A DNA stretch of 64,000 nt from Aphrophora alni. Its lineage: Eukaryota > Arthropoda > Insecta > Hemiptera > Aphrophoridae. The position numbers and the translations under genes are program-made. The notes beneath the pieces were generated by a model. That model did not search any database and had not been told where the DNA came from. It saw nothing but the letters and a program-made list of their open reading frames with translations. Location: positions 70,883,712-70,947,711 of the forward strand of contig OY740769.1 of NCBI GenBank assembly GCA_963513935.1. Direction: 5' to 3'. Below are positions 35,686 to 46,456 of the stretch, piece by piece. Position 1 is the stretch's first letter; every line of letters starts with the position of its first letter.

Positions 35686-35891
35686 TTCAAGGATTAAATG
35701 AAGCAATTAGGTTAAATTTACAAATTATTTTAATAATATAAATGAGCTACAATTGTTTCGCCTTGCAGCATCATCGGGCAACTCCCGATGTAGAGTTGCC
35801 CGATGATTACGCAAGGCGAAACAATTGTAGCTCATTTATATTAGTAAAATAATTTGAAACTTTAGCTTTATTGCTTTATTTAATCCTTGAA
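35686..35891. repeat. Foldback element with hammerhead-like cores
   Basis: A 206-bp near-perfect palindrome. The left arm contains GAGCTACAATTGTTTCGCC and ATCATCGGGCAACTC; the right arm contains GAGTTGCCCGATGAT and GGCGAAACAATTGTAGCTC. Each arm read outward has CCGATGA, a short stem with a GCAA loop (TGCTGCAAGGC on one side, TACGCAAGGC on the other) and GAAAC, which is a hammerhead-like core with one change (CCGATGA for CTGATGA). Adjacent text (GATATTTCTTGTTGAAACTCC, 35661-35682) is shared with the elements at 46132 and in 32145-32205. Confidence 0.75.
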
Positions 35892-36647
35892 TTCATAGAT
35901 TGTTCAAAATAAAGATAGTTTGTTCATATCTATTTAAATATATATCATTAACTACACATATGGAAACCTAGATTTAAATGTTTGCTATTATTAGTCCTCA
36001 GCAGCTAAATGTTTATTTTCTAATATCCTAAATAACATAAATTTATTACAACTGATATATCTATGGCACAGGTCTTAACTCGGGGAGGGGTTTGTGCCGG
36101 CTTTTCCCAAGTGGGTTTGAAAAGCAAGACACATATACACAAATAAAATTAAATAATCTGGACTATGTCCCAATAATTATAACTAAATGTAATCAAAAGT
36201 TATGATTCATTAAATAAAGAAAATAATGTTGAAAATGAGAATGAATGTGTGGATAAAAGTTCAAAAGTCAAATCAATTACTGCCTCTTAGGCTCAACTTT
36301 CAAACATATAAAATTAGATATTTGACTTGAACGTGAATGTTAATAAATGTCTAAAAAAAAGGATTTATCTCACCAGATTTATAAACTTGGTTTTGCTATT
36401 TTCTTCTTCTCGAAATCAACTTTGAAGGATTATTTTATTATACCACACTGTTTATTTTATCTTGAGGTACAAATCTTGGTAACATCTTGCTGGATTAAAT
36501 GGGTAGATACGGATAATATTTTGTTCAATTCTGGAAAGCGTCAGTTTTCGTCCAGGCCTTCTCCAACAATGACGAGTTCTTCTATCTTCTACCAAAATTA
36601 GTGTCACAGAAGTTTTTTGAGGCTCCTGTCTTCTGTATCTCGTAAAG

Positions 36648-36652
<5 letters not shown>

Positions 36653-36731
<79 letters not shown>

Positions 36732-36737
36732 TGTGTA
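36653..36737. repeat. (GT)n microsatellite
   Basis: About 42 GT dinucleotides with one interruption (GTAT). A minus-strand open frame across it with a Thr-His run is an artefact of the repeat. Confidence 0.98.
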
Positions 36738-36779
36738 TAGCATAAATTAATGGAAAATGAAATGATTCTTTTAATCTTT

Positions 36780-36949
36780 TTAGGCTTTAGTTGAATAGAG
36801 CACATAGCCTATTGTGTTTTAATTTCACATTCACATTCTCTTTACTGATCGAGAAAGTGAACAGTGTTTAATAAATGTTTCAGGACTTTGATGTTTTATT
36901 GTGTTTTTATGTTTATGTACTACTAGGTAATACCAAAAATCACTACAAT
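36780..36949 (+). repeat. Palindromic MITE, left part, split by a LINE
   Basis: Shares GCACATAGCCTATT, GAGAAAGTGAACAGTGTTTA, GTGTTTTTATGTT and TACTAGGTAATACCAA with the MITE at 62160-62506. It is interrupted at CACTACAAT by the LINE that starts at 36950; the sequence resumes at 45952. Confidence 0.65.
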
Positions 36950-37050
36950 GTATTATTATTATTATTATTATTAAGACTGGGGAGAGTGTTTTAAAAGCGC
37001 CCCCTTCACTGCGACCTAATTAGATCTTTTGTGCCCCCCTCTTGTTGGAC

Positions 37051-39155
37051 TCAGGAGAGATCTATGTCTTTGACAAAATTGATCAAACCCCTGGTCGGGA
37101 GGTTTAGTAATTCTTCTTCCGAAATGAAGATAAATTCTAGAAATTTATGTCTTTTTTGGCATAAGGCCGGGCACTCCATGATGATGTGTTCCATGCGTTC
37201 CACCTCTTCACCACAGTACCTGCAAGTATCATCGTCCACCAGGCCCATCTTACTTAAGTGGTATCTGCAATGGATATGTCCTGTTAGTATACCACAGAGG
37301 AGTTTTAGCTCTCTTCTGCTTAGGTTTAGCACTTCCTTCCCTCTCTTTTTATTAGGGCTAAGGAACTTCTTGGAATGTATTAGACCTGGCAATGTATTCC
37401 AGGTTCTGTTGATTACTTTGTTGGCCCAGTTGGTAATAACCTCCTGGTTATCCCTATGGCCAAATCCATACGTAGGAAATGGCCCTGTAAAGGGTTTAGA
37501 TGCACCAAGTTTAGCTTGCTGATCTGCTTCCTCGTTGCCTGCTATTCCCTCATGCCCTGGCACCCAGACAAGTTCAACTTTATTCTTGTCCGCCAGCTGG
37601 TTTAGGGTCTGATGGCACTCGTGAAGCATCTTTGATCTCAAGTTGTTACTTTGAAGTGCTTTTAATGCCGCTTGACTATCCGACATAATGCTAATTTTCT
37701 GTTTGCATTGGTTTTTATTGATCAGATGATTTGCCACCAAATGGATGGCATGTACCTCTGCTTGAAAGATGGTGGCGTCAGCACTGAGGGACACATGTTT
37801 TTTGAACCTTGGTCCCACCACTCCTACCCCCACACCACCTTCCATTTTGGATCTGTCTGTGAACCATTTTTGGGAGTCCACTGGCACACATTCCGTCACA
37901 ATTCCTCCCATCCAGTCTTCCCTAATGGGGAAGCGAACTTTGTATTTGTGACCAAAAATCATTTTTACTTTCATCTGGTCACTTGCAGCAGCCATATCCA
38001 ATAAAGGAGTGGCTCTGAGAATTTCCAGATGTCCTTTGAGGTTTCCTACTTTGAAATGGTATTCCTCATGTAGTTTGAGGACCTGCTTCATAGCTTCCTC
38101 TTTAATTGCAACCGGTAGGGGATCCAAGCCTAGAAGGATCTCCATCGCGGCAGTGGGTGTTGTTTTCATGGCACCTATGATGCTTAGACATGCTAGTTTT
38201 TGCACTTTAGCCAACTTTGCTTGCGCAGTACTTTGGTCTACCTTCCTCCACCAAACTGCTGACGCATAGAGGATAGCGGGTCTAACGACCTGCTTGTAGA
38301 TCCAGTTATTAGCTCTGGGATTCAGACCCCACGTTTTGCTAACCATTTGGCGGCACGACCATAGTGTTTTAATGGCCTTGTTGGTCGTCTTAGATAGGTG
38401 ACTCTCCCACGTTAAGGTTTGGTCCAGTGTCACCCCAAGGTATTTTACCTCCTTAGAGAGGGGAATGGTGGTTCCACTTAGGTGAAAGCTAGGTAAAGTT
38501 AATTTCCTTCGTTTAGTAAATGGAACAATAGTGGTCTTTAATGGGTTTATATTCATGCCCTCTTTGAGACACCAGTTTTTTGTCATGTTAATGGCTTTCT
38601 GCATTCTCTCCCCTATAACAGAGTCATGCTGGCCCCTCACAGTTATGGTTATGTCATCAGCATAACCAAGAACGTCAAACCCAGCCCTGCTCAGGTCGTT
38701 TAGTAGTTCATCCACTACCAGCGACCACAGCAGTGGGGAGATAACTCCCCCTTGTGGGCAGCCTCTTGTGGTACCTACCTCATGTGTAGCGCTACCAATG
38801 CTGGTGGATACATGTCTGCCCATCAGTATGTTATTTATCCATTGAATGATAAAGTTGTGAATCCCTCTTTTACTGAGAGACTGTGTCATTGAGTCATAGG
38901 AAGCATTGTCAAAGGCGCCCTCTATGTCCATAAAGACTGATAGGGCTATCCCCTTTGACTCATGTGCTTCCTGTATAGCCTTGACAAGTTGATGCAATGC
39001 CGATATTGTTGATTTGCCTTTTTGGTAGGCAAATTAGTATTTATGAAGAGGTGCAATTGTTATAACCTCCATTCTAATGTGTTGGTCCACTAGTTTCTCC
39101 ATTGTTTTAAGCATAAACGACGAGAGACTAATTGGACGGTAAGACTTTGGGTCGT
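37051..39155 (-). pseudogene. LINE ORF2: reverse transcriptase, RNase H, Cys-His motif
   Basis: Would copy the element's RNA at a nicked target. RT blocks: SVFMDIEGAFDNASYDSM (catalytic Asp), TRGCPQGGVISPLLWSLV, GYADDITITV (catalytic pair, near 38660) and KTTIVPFTKRRK, VKYLGVTLD. RNase H: WFTDRSKMEGGVGVG (the usual G after TD is R), ATIFQAEVHAIH, IMSDSQAALKAL and VWVPGHEGIAGNEEAD. Near the C-terminus is CRYCGEEVERMEHIIMECP. The open run is 37051-38997; upstream, the frame continues to 39155 through a TAA at about 39036, which replaces a Gln-type codon before FAYQKGKST, and joins the next piece by a 1-base frameshift near 39160. The single chain cannot be made. Confidence 0.9.
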
Positions 39156-40405
39156 CTAGGGGTTTTGCACCCCCTTGTATAGAAATATGACCTTTACTTT
39201 CCTCCATACTTGAGGAACGTGGCCATATAACAAACTGGATCTAAACATTTTGATCAGTATTGTGATTAAGATGTCCTGCCCTCTCTGAATGAGTGCCGGG
39301 AACACTCCATCAGGGCCTGGAGCCTTAAAAGGCTTAAAGGACCCTATGGCCCACTTAATCCTTTCAGGCGATACAATCTTGTTGACAAGGGGACAGTCCA
39401 TCTTGAGTGCTGCTCTACTCCTTATGGAACCATTGTACACCCTTGTTTCTCCAGGTGCTATACAACCTGGAAAATGTTTTGTTAATAAAGCTTCCACAGT
39501 TTCCTGGAAGGTTGATGTTATGGTGCCATCTTCACGTTTAAGTGCACCAATGTTTACTTGAGTACTCTTTGAAAGAGCCTTCTGCACCCTGCTAATTTCA
39601 GGTGCTTCATTAAGATTCTCACAGAAGGTCCTCCATGAGCTACGCTTCGATTTACGAAGTGTTACATTAAACTCAGTAAGAGCCTTACGGTACTCTCCCC
39701 AGTTATTTGCTCTCTTCGCTTTATTAAATTCCCTTCTGGCCTTGCCTCGTAGTTTACTAAGCTCATTGTTCCACCAGGGTACTTTACTGTTAGTTTTTTT
39801 GGTTTTGAGAGGACAGCTGTCCTCAAAGGCCCTCATTATTGCCTCCGTTGTGAGGTTAACTGTACTCTCCAGGTCGTTTATGGATCTTATTTTTTGTTGT
39901 ATATCCTTCACACCATTTTGTAGGGAACTTTTGTATCCCACCCAATCGGTCTTGCTAGGAACCCTATATGTTTGGTTAATCACGCTACAAGCCCCCACTT
40001 TGAACATGATCATGAAGTGATCAGAGAAAGAAGCCTCCCCAGACACTTCCCAATCACATATTAATTTTGAAACCCCTCTAGACACTAAGGTTAAGTCGAG
40101 TACCTCCTGCCTAATAGAGTTTATAAATGTTGGGCGATTACCCTTATTAGCAACCACCATGTTAGTAGTAAGTAAGTATTCATAAAATGACTCACCTCGA
40201 TCATTGGTGTCGGTGCTCCCCCAGATGGTATTGTGGGCATTGGCATCGACACCCAGGATTAGGTGTTTCCTGTTGGCTTCGCAGTAGCTGATGAGTCATT
40301 TCACCGTTTCTGGTGGCGCCTCCTTCTCCTCTCCAGGAAAGTATGCCGAGGTCAAAACTACCTCCTTCTTACCTCCAGGGACACTCAGCTCTGCTATTAC
40401 AGTGA
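39156..40405 (-). pseudogene. LINE ORF2: second half of endonuclease and start of RT
   Basis: Continues the endonuclease interrupted by the inserted LINE: LSVPGGKKEVVLTSAYFPGE, LGVDANAHNTIWGS (catalytic Asp and Asn, near 40250) and FSDHFMIMF (catalytic SDH, near 40020). A TGA stop lies at about 40299, where members have Trp-type sequence. Then comes the linker to RT with VPWWNNELSKLRGKARREFN and PFKAPGPDGVFPALIQRG (start of RT), and VWRKVKVIFLYKG. The frame ends at 39156 because one G is missing from the G-run after FLYKG; the other frame goes on with AKPLDDPKSYRPISLSS. Confidence 0.85.
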
Positions 40406-40817
40406 ATGAATGAATGAATGAAAAAATGCTTTATTTCGCAACAAAAATATTCCATCACAATATTTGTTAAATTTTATATTAATAAACTTGTTCTACACCA
40501 TAAACTTAAAATATTTATAATTGCATTTTAAAAGCATAGCTGATTAGGCTGTCTGCTTGGTTGGGTAGAAATTTTCAAATACAATCACATATTACATCAA
40601 AGAAATTAACACATTACACACATTTGATGATCTTAATAAGAAACAAATAACTTTAGAAAACACGTAAAAACAAATCTGGACTACCAATATTTGCATCAAA
40701 ATTAAATCTTAAAAAAATTTATATTTACGGAATTAAATTACAAAACGGAAAATATCTTACAATTTGGAAAACATGTGGAAACAAAAGTTTAAAAATGTAT
40801 AGACGTCCCGATAAGAA

Positions 40818-43800
40818 TTAGAAATTAAATTCTTGAATTAAAGCCCATCTGTATTGCCAAGCTTGTTGGGAAAATTTTGCAAGCCGCACCCAATCGTGCC
40901 CATTTAAATACTTTAAAACCTCTTCCTTACTTAGTTCATGCGTTTTAAACCACCTAAATCTGAAATCCTTTAAAATTGGACATTTTCCGATAAAATGGTA
41001 TGTATCCTCGAACTGATTTAAATTACAAAGAGAGCAATTATAATTTTGTTCCCTGACCCAAGGTTTATAATTTAAATGAAGCAAATCTCCCCTACACTTG
41101 AAAACCCATCCAATTAAGTTTGAATTAAATTCCTCTCTAAAATAAGTTTTATCGCCAAGGTCATAGTCTACCTCTCTGTATAAGGTATGGTACTGACTTG
41201 TCCTAGCGGCTTGTATACTGTACATTTCTGCCTAGCATCGTCCCTTATCGCTTGCCATAAGGTCATCAGTTGCCCCCGCCATAGTCCCGCATCAGCTGAT
41301 AACGGCATAGAATGCCTTTCAGCTAAATACTGCCACTCTCGAAACCAATATAGATTTTTCCTAATTATTTCTTTTGAAAAAATATTAGGTAGACGGTTAT
41401 CGGCCATGTCCAGCACTTTTATTATGTATTTAAAATGTAACTTAAAAGCAAAAACAAATAATTTTTCAAAATTTGTCTCCAAATACAACATATAGTTAGG
41501 TGTGTTTTGTGGCAGACAGAATCCATTTGATAAAAAAACGTAACAGCTGTTCTACCGAATCATGTTCCCGATATCCCCACACTTGGGCTCCGTAACACAT
41601 GATTGACCTGGCTACAGCTTTAAAATATTCCGATTTGGTTAATAGGGTAATACTTGCATGGCCTAACAAATTTACCCAAGCATGATTGATGGCATTTTTA
41701 GATGCTGTCAGTTTCTCTTCAAAATGACATTGTAAAGACAATGCTGGTGTCAGAGTCAGACCTAGATATTTATACTTGTTGACACATTCAATCCTTTCAC
41801 CTTTATGAAACAATCGCTCATGAGACGATAATTTCCCCCCATTTCGAAAGACCATAATTTTAGATTTGTCCAAATTTATTTTCAAATTCCAAGCGTCACA
41901 ATACCTTTCTAAATTTGTTATCATATACTGCAATACTACAGGAGCAGGGGCCAGCAACACAATATTATCAGCATATAACAACACTCTGATCTTCGTGTCA
42001 CCGAACTGACAACCGCCTCCTAGAACCTCGTGCAAGTCATTTATAAATAAAGAGAATAACAGTGGACTTAACAGACATCCCTGCCTTAAGCCCTTGCTTG
42101 TTTCAAAACAATTGGACACCCCTTCCCCACACCAAACCCCTGCTGCAGTACCATTATACAAATTTTGTAAAATCCTCACAATTTTTGTAGACACTCCCAG
42201 AGAATATAGTTTATAAAACAATGACTTTCGATCTATCCTATCAAAGGCTGCAGAAAAATCAACAAAAAAACAATAAAGCTTTCCCTTGTTTAATGCGAGC
42301 CTCAGATTTATCATAGACATGAGATTGAATATATTGTCAATGGTGGAATAACCTTTCCTAAACCCCGCTTGGTACTCATTTAATATATTGTTTTCCCTAA
42401 CCCATTTTTCTAACCTGTTTAAAATTATACCCGTAAAAAGTTTGGCGATAGCATCAATAAAACAAATACCTCTATTACATCATTAACATCACCTTTTTTA
42501 TGTAATGGATATACAATAGACTTTTTAAAACTAATCGGCACTTTCCCATATCCCAAATTAAATTAAACATTTTTAGAACAATTTCAATTAATTTGTCTGG
42601 AGCTTGTTTATAAAATTCATAAGGTATGTGGTCGAACCCTGGCGCTTTATTATCTTTTGAAGCCTTTAATACTTGTCTTATTTCACACATATCGATTGTT
42701 TTATCTAGACACTTAACTTTAAAAAAAGGTTCTGCAAACAAAACAGGCTGCATACTTATGGGGGGATCAAGCAGCATTTTAAAGTGCCTAACCCAGTCTT
42801 CCACCTTAATATTGTTTCCCACATAATTCATTCCTTTTTTTAAAACGCGGCCTCCCAAAAATCTTTCGTATTCTTAACATTTTGTAGTTTTTTAATTAAC
42901 TCTTCGTTAAACTGTTTCTTTTCAAATCCCTTATTTTACTATAATCCTTGTTAGCTTCCAAATATAATTTTTTGACATAAATATTATTGTATCCCCTGTA
43001 TAGATTTAATAATTTGAATACTTTAGTTCTAGCCTTATCACACTCTTTGTCAAACCATTTGTTTTTCCCCCTAGACGCACTTTTCTTACCCCTATTTTGT
43101 TTACCCTGGTGCGCAGCACCTCTCACAATGTCCGTTATCTCGTCTAGCATTACTTGTACATTTTCGTTAGATCCTACTAAGTTTAACTTACTATCTACCT
43201 TATTTTTATAAAACCGATCATCCGATACTGACCACATTAATTTAGGTAACATAGGGAAACTTTTTACTTCCTTTATTTTATTATCTAATCGCGCGTATAT
43301 CTCTAGCTGTATTGGTAAATGGTCCGACCCAATAAATTCTTTCACACACATATCCTTAACTCAATCTAAACTGTTTAGTGAAATACTTGCCAAATCAATT
43401 ACAGAGGACCCCATGTTACTAATGAAAGTGTATTGAGCTTTATCGTCTGAGATTGTGCGCCCATTCAAAATGACTTGCCCATAGTTATCACAAAACTCCA
43501 AATATTTTTTCCCCCTAATATTGCAAATTGTGTCTTTAGATGCACGTAATTCTTTAATATTGCTTAAACTACTTATAAGATTAACATTTATATTTTGTTT
43601 GTTTGCAGTTCTTGCGTTACAATCACCAATAATAATAAAACTCATGTTTGAATTAGAACTAACATAATCTGACAAGGCACTGAAATCTCTTTCCCAACAG
43701 TTGCAATTTAAATAAATGGGTAAAATGAGATTCTTCTAACTTAACTTCTACAGCATGAGCTATATCATTATGAACAAAATTTATATTATTTACAAAATTT

Positions 43801-44039
43801 GATTTTAAATTAATTCCAACTAAACAGCCTCCTCGAGGCCTCCCAAAAGTACCCTCCTTAATTGCTGGTATTAACTTTAACCTGAAATTACTAAAATAGT
43901 TTCTTAAAAAATCAAAATCAACTTCTGTTATAAAAGTTTCTAACAAAATTATTATGTCGTAATCTAACAAAAAATTAATTAACCTAAAGTCACTGAGTTT
44001 ATTCTTTAACCCATGTACATTGTACGATAGGATTGTCAA
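40818..44039 (-). pseudogene. ORF2 of the inner LINE: endonuclease and reverse transcriptase
   Basis: Fragments in order: endonuclease start MTILSYNVHGLKNKLSDFRL and DIIILLETF (catalytic Glu); IIIGDCNARTA (catalytic Asp and Asn, near 43620); FIGSDHLPIQLEI (catalytic SDH, near 43330); linker KNKWFDKECDKARTKVFKLL; RT start DNKAPGFDHIPYEFYKQA; YCFFVDFSAAFDRIDRKSLF; SKGLRQGCLLSPLLFSLFIN; VLLYADNIVLLA, where the second Asp of the catalytic YADD is Asn; and a Cys-rich tail with YNCSLCNLNQFEDTYHF. At least six frame changes separate these pieces, for example a one-base shift near 41496 between SATKHT and PNYMLYLET. Inactive by both frameshifts and the YADN change. Confidence 0.85.
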
Positions 44040-44099
44040 TGATACATCAACTCTAGAGGTTTTCTTGGGCGATGTTCGCTGATAGGTGCGGTTGCATTC

Positions 44100-44939
44100 T
44101 CACTTCCTTTCCTCCACCGTTGCAGTCGGCGTTGTTGCTATAGAGCCGTTGTTGTGTCGTTGCTGTCCATGGTTTTCCTCCAGATTATCAATGAATGTAG
44201 ATAGGTCGATTTTCAGCAGTTCTTGTATCTTTGCACAGTCATCTTCCTTTCCCGCCATTAGGTTGCCTTCGTTCCAGAAAAAATGGTGTCCTTCGGCGAT
44301 CAGGCGATCAAATACTATCGGCATTCGCCGTCGGCCAACTAGTCGTTCCAGTTCTCCTCTGACAGCCATCAATTGCCTTCTCTTGTTCCTTACTTCTTTA
44401 GTGTAGTCGCGGTAGACAAAGTAACCCGTTCCTTTTAATTTCTTCCCATTTCTCATTACGAAGTCGACGTCAGCATCGTTCGGAAGGTGGGCTATCAGTA
44501 AGCCATTTGCTCCAAGGGGATGGGCACGGTTAATCCAAAGGTTGCTGCGACATTGCAACATATTTACACAAAATTCCTTTACTATTCTTAAGCAGTCATC
44601 ACCCTTATTATATGTCATACCTCTAAATATGAGGTTATTTCTTCGAGATCACCCCTTTAAATCATCTAACCTATCCATAATGAGTTTCTCTCTATCTTTA
44701 ATTAAGCGCAAGTCCTTCCTCAAATTTTCATTTTCATTTTTTTAAATTTTAATATCTTCAGCCACTACATTAAAATCTTCCTTCGTTGCCAAAGACGATA
44801 ATTTACTATCCAGCAGGGCGCCGATAGCCGCCATTAACTCACTATGCGTCAAATCTCCTACTTTACTGTCCCCCATTATATTGTCACTTTTATAACTCAC
44901 TTTAGGTGTAAAAAAATCAGTAATTGATTTATTATCCAT
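44100..44939 (-). pseudogene. ORF1 of the inner LINE (coiled-coil RNA-binding type)
   Basis: Starts MDNKSITDFFTPKVSYKSDN at 44939, followed by a helical region ENLRKDLRLIKDREKLIMDR in another frame, RLDDLKG, stop, SRRNNLIFRG, and then MTYNKGDDCLRIVKEFCVNM to HNNGSIATTPTATVEERK. The segment RLDDLxxRSRRNNLxxxG followed by an RRM-like and C-terminal part (KKLKGTGYFVYRDYTKEVRN) is the usual layout of L1-type ORF1 proteins, which coat the RNA. A TGA replaces an expected Arg codon before SRRNN, and a frameshift lies near 44740. Family assignment is by pattern only. Confidence 0.75.
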
Positions 44940-45278
44940 AAATTAACTAAACATGTAGTAATCAGAACATACGATATTTTGTACACGTCACAACTCAAGT
45001 TGGCAACACAGGCCGGCCGTTATCTACCTGTGCCTTACCTGCCCGTTGCAACCGACAAACAATTTATTAACACACTTTTTTTTTTAAATTTATAAAAGTC
45101 TTTAAATAACTTATGTCTGCCACTTAATATTACTTACAGTCTTAATTGCAATTTGCAAAATATCTTATACTCATTTGCAACTTTTTACCACAGAAAATCA
45201 CTAAATATCCAAGAGCTCGTTACACAAATGTTTCACTCGTTTGAAACCAGTACTACCAACCTCCTGCTATCACAGTGA

Positions 45279-45531
45279 CTGTATCAGCATCTGTAAATTT
45301 TGAGAGAATCATTACATTGATGGTTTTGTTGATTAGAATCGCCGCCCTCGGTACCAGGGTAGATCTATCATAAATCAACTTACAGTTTTTTGTCTTTAGT
45401 CCACAAATTCGTCCCCCGTTGATCCAGGGCTCCTGAACTAGTCCCACCATTTTTGTGCCTTGGGCAAACCTTTTGCATAAGGTGGCAGAAGCAGCCTTCG
45501 CATGGTGGAGGTTCACCTGCACGCACTCCAT
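45279..45531 (-). pseudogene. LINE ORF2: N-terminal half of endonuclease
   Basis: Starts MECVQVNLHHAKAASATLCK and contains GLVQEPWINGGRI (catalytic Glu of the apurinic endonuclease in QEPW), then YDRSTLVPRAAILINKTINV, and is cut off at DADTVTVIA by the second LINE. The remainder resumes at 40405 in the same frame: the last residues before the insertion (VIA) are repeated there by the target-site duplication. The start codon overlaps the end of the short upstream frame. Confidence 0.85.
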
Positions 45532-45665
45532 ACCAATTTCTCAACCCCACCTTCTGGCTCTGAGGCGCTGCTTTCGTCCGCCTCCACTGCCACAGGTTTG
45601 GGTGTTTTGTTTGAGGGCTTGTTCACCTCCATATTTTTCATTTTTGTTTTATTATTTGGGTCCAT
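45513..45665 (-). CDS. Short 50-residue ORF1 of the outer LINE
   Basis: A 50-codon frame with start at 45665, reading MDPNNKTKMKNMEVNKPSNK and ending GGVEKLVWSACR with TGA at 45513-45515. It overlaps the ORF2 start (45531) by 19 bp in another frame. ORF1 of the I/R1/LOA group is normally several hundred residues with Cys-rich knuckles; none are present here. The piece is Lys-rich then acidic (EADESSASEPEGG). It may be an internally deleted ORF1 or a leader peptide. Whether it is translated is unknown. Confidence 0.5.
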   Translation of the reverse strand: MDPNNKTKMKNMEVNKPSNKTPKPVAVEADESSASEPEGGVEKLVWSACR

Positions 45666-45951
45666 TTTGTTCCCACGAGTAAAAGAGGAGTTAAACAGTC
45701 CATCCAGCAGAGCCTCTTACTGGATAAGGTTATGTACTACTGGAGGTCACCTGGTATCCAGAGTTCGCATATTAGCGACTGATTACCCATCAGCCATCCA
45801 TCCATCGGCATATGCTGTTCCACCTTGGATTGGGTTATGGTTATACCGCCATATTCGGTCGTCAGTTAAAACAGGGTGCACCAGCGAGAAGGTGAGGTTG
45901 ACACTTGGATAGGAGAGGCTATATATTGCGCATCACTTCCTATTGCACCCC

Positions 45952-45978
45952 CACTACAATATAAGGCTTGTGTCTCCA
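45952..45978 (+). repeat. Palindromic MITE, right part
   Basis: CACTACAATATAAGGCTTGTG continues with TCTCC, corresponding to CAAGGTAAGCCTGTCTCC in the intact relative near 62460-62480. It completes the MITE that the LINE interrupted at 36949. Confidence 0.5.
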
Positions 45979-46131
45979 AAACAGGCTGTAAAATGTAAAT
46001 TATTTGGCATCACTTGAAGTGGTTGATTACCCTAAAGTTTAATTAAATGGCTTACATTTGGTTTGACTATATATATTTAAGTTCAGTTCAGTTGTCGAAA
46101 TATCAATAAAGATAGGTTTTAATTAAGTTCA

Positions 46132-46294
46132 AGGATAAAATAAAACAAAAGCTTAAAGTTTCAAATAATTTTTAATATATATAAATGAGCTACAATTGTT
46201 TATATAGTAAAAATTATTTGAAATTTTAAGCTTTTGCTTTATTTTATCCTTGAATATGGAGTTTCAACAAGAAATATCTGCTATTACATTAAAG
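46132..46294. repeat. Small foldback element with 13-bp direct repeats
   Basis: A 163-bp insertion between two copies of TTAATTAAGTTCA (46119-46131 and 46295-46307). It has inverted arms (GGATAAAATAAAACAAAAGC on the left, GCTTTTGCTTTATTTTATCC on the right) around GAGCTACAATTGTTT, the same text as the foldback element at 35686 but with most of the centre missing. The right end has GGAGTTTCAACAAGAAATAT. A target duplication of 13 bp fits insertion by target-primed reverse transcription, as in LINEs and Penelope-like elements. Confidence 0.75.
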
Positions 46295-46456
46295 TTAATT
46301 AAGTTCATTTTTTAAATTGAGTTGGAGTTCTGTTTGCTTCAAATGTAAGATTTGCACACCCATTTGTTATACTATTCAATTCAAATTGTATATGTTCTGC
46401 TCATTGCTAGTTAATATTAAAGAATGGAGTAATTATTTATATATGAACTGTTTTAG

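Larger units (their letters stand above)
40406..45263 (-). mobile_element. Second LINE, inserted inside the first, dead
   Basis: Antisense, about 4.86 kb, flanked by CTGCTATTACAGTGA (40391-40405) and CTGCTATCACAGTGA (45264-45278), a 15-bp duplication with one difference. The 3' end is an (ATGA)n tail next to AAATGCTTTATTTCGCAAC. On the minus strand ORF1 (coiled-coil/RNA-binding type) is followed by ORF2 (endonuclease and RT, no RNase H seen). Both are broken into many frames. It is younger than the LINE it interrupts, by position. The clade was not settled. Confidence 0.85.
36950..45951 (-). mobile_element. LINE with RNase H (I/R1/LOA group), nearly full length, dead
   Basis: Antisense non-LTR retrotransposon. 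CACTACAAT flanks both ends (36941-36949 and 45952-45960), a target-site duplication of at least 9 bp. The 3' end is a (TAA)n tail (36950-36973 as TTATTA repeats), a feature of the I group. Order on the minus strand: 5' region, a very short ORF1 (45513-45665), then ORF2 with endonuclease, RT, RNase H and a Cys-His motif. A second LINE (40406-45263) is inserted in the endonuclease domain; without it the element is about 4.1 kb. Several stops and a frameshift inactivate ORF2. Confidence 0.85.

Noticed and set aside
36452..36805. Minus-strand open frame with a long Thr-His run
   Set aside because: It is the (GT)n microsatellite read as protein.
37031..40020. Several plus-strand open frames of 80-160 codons
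   Set aside because: They are shadows of the antisense LINE ORF2 and have no family features of their own.
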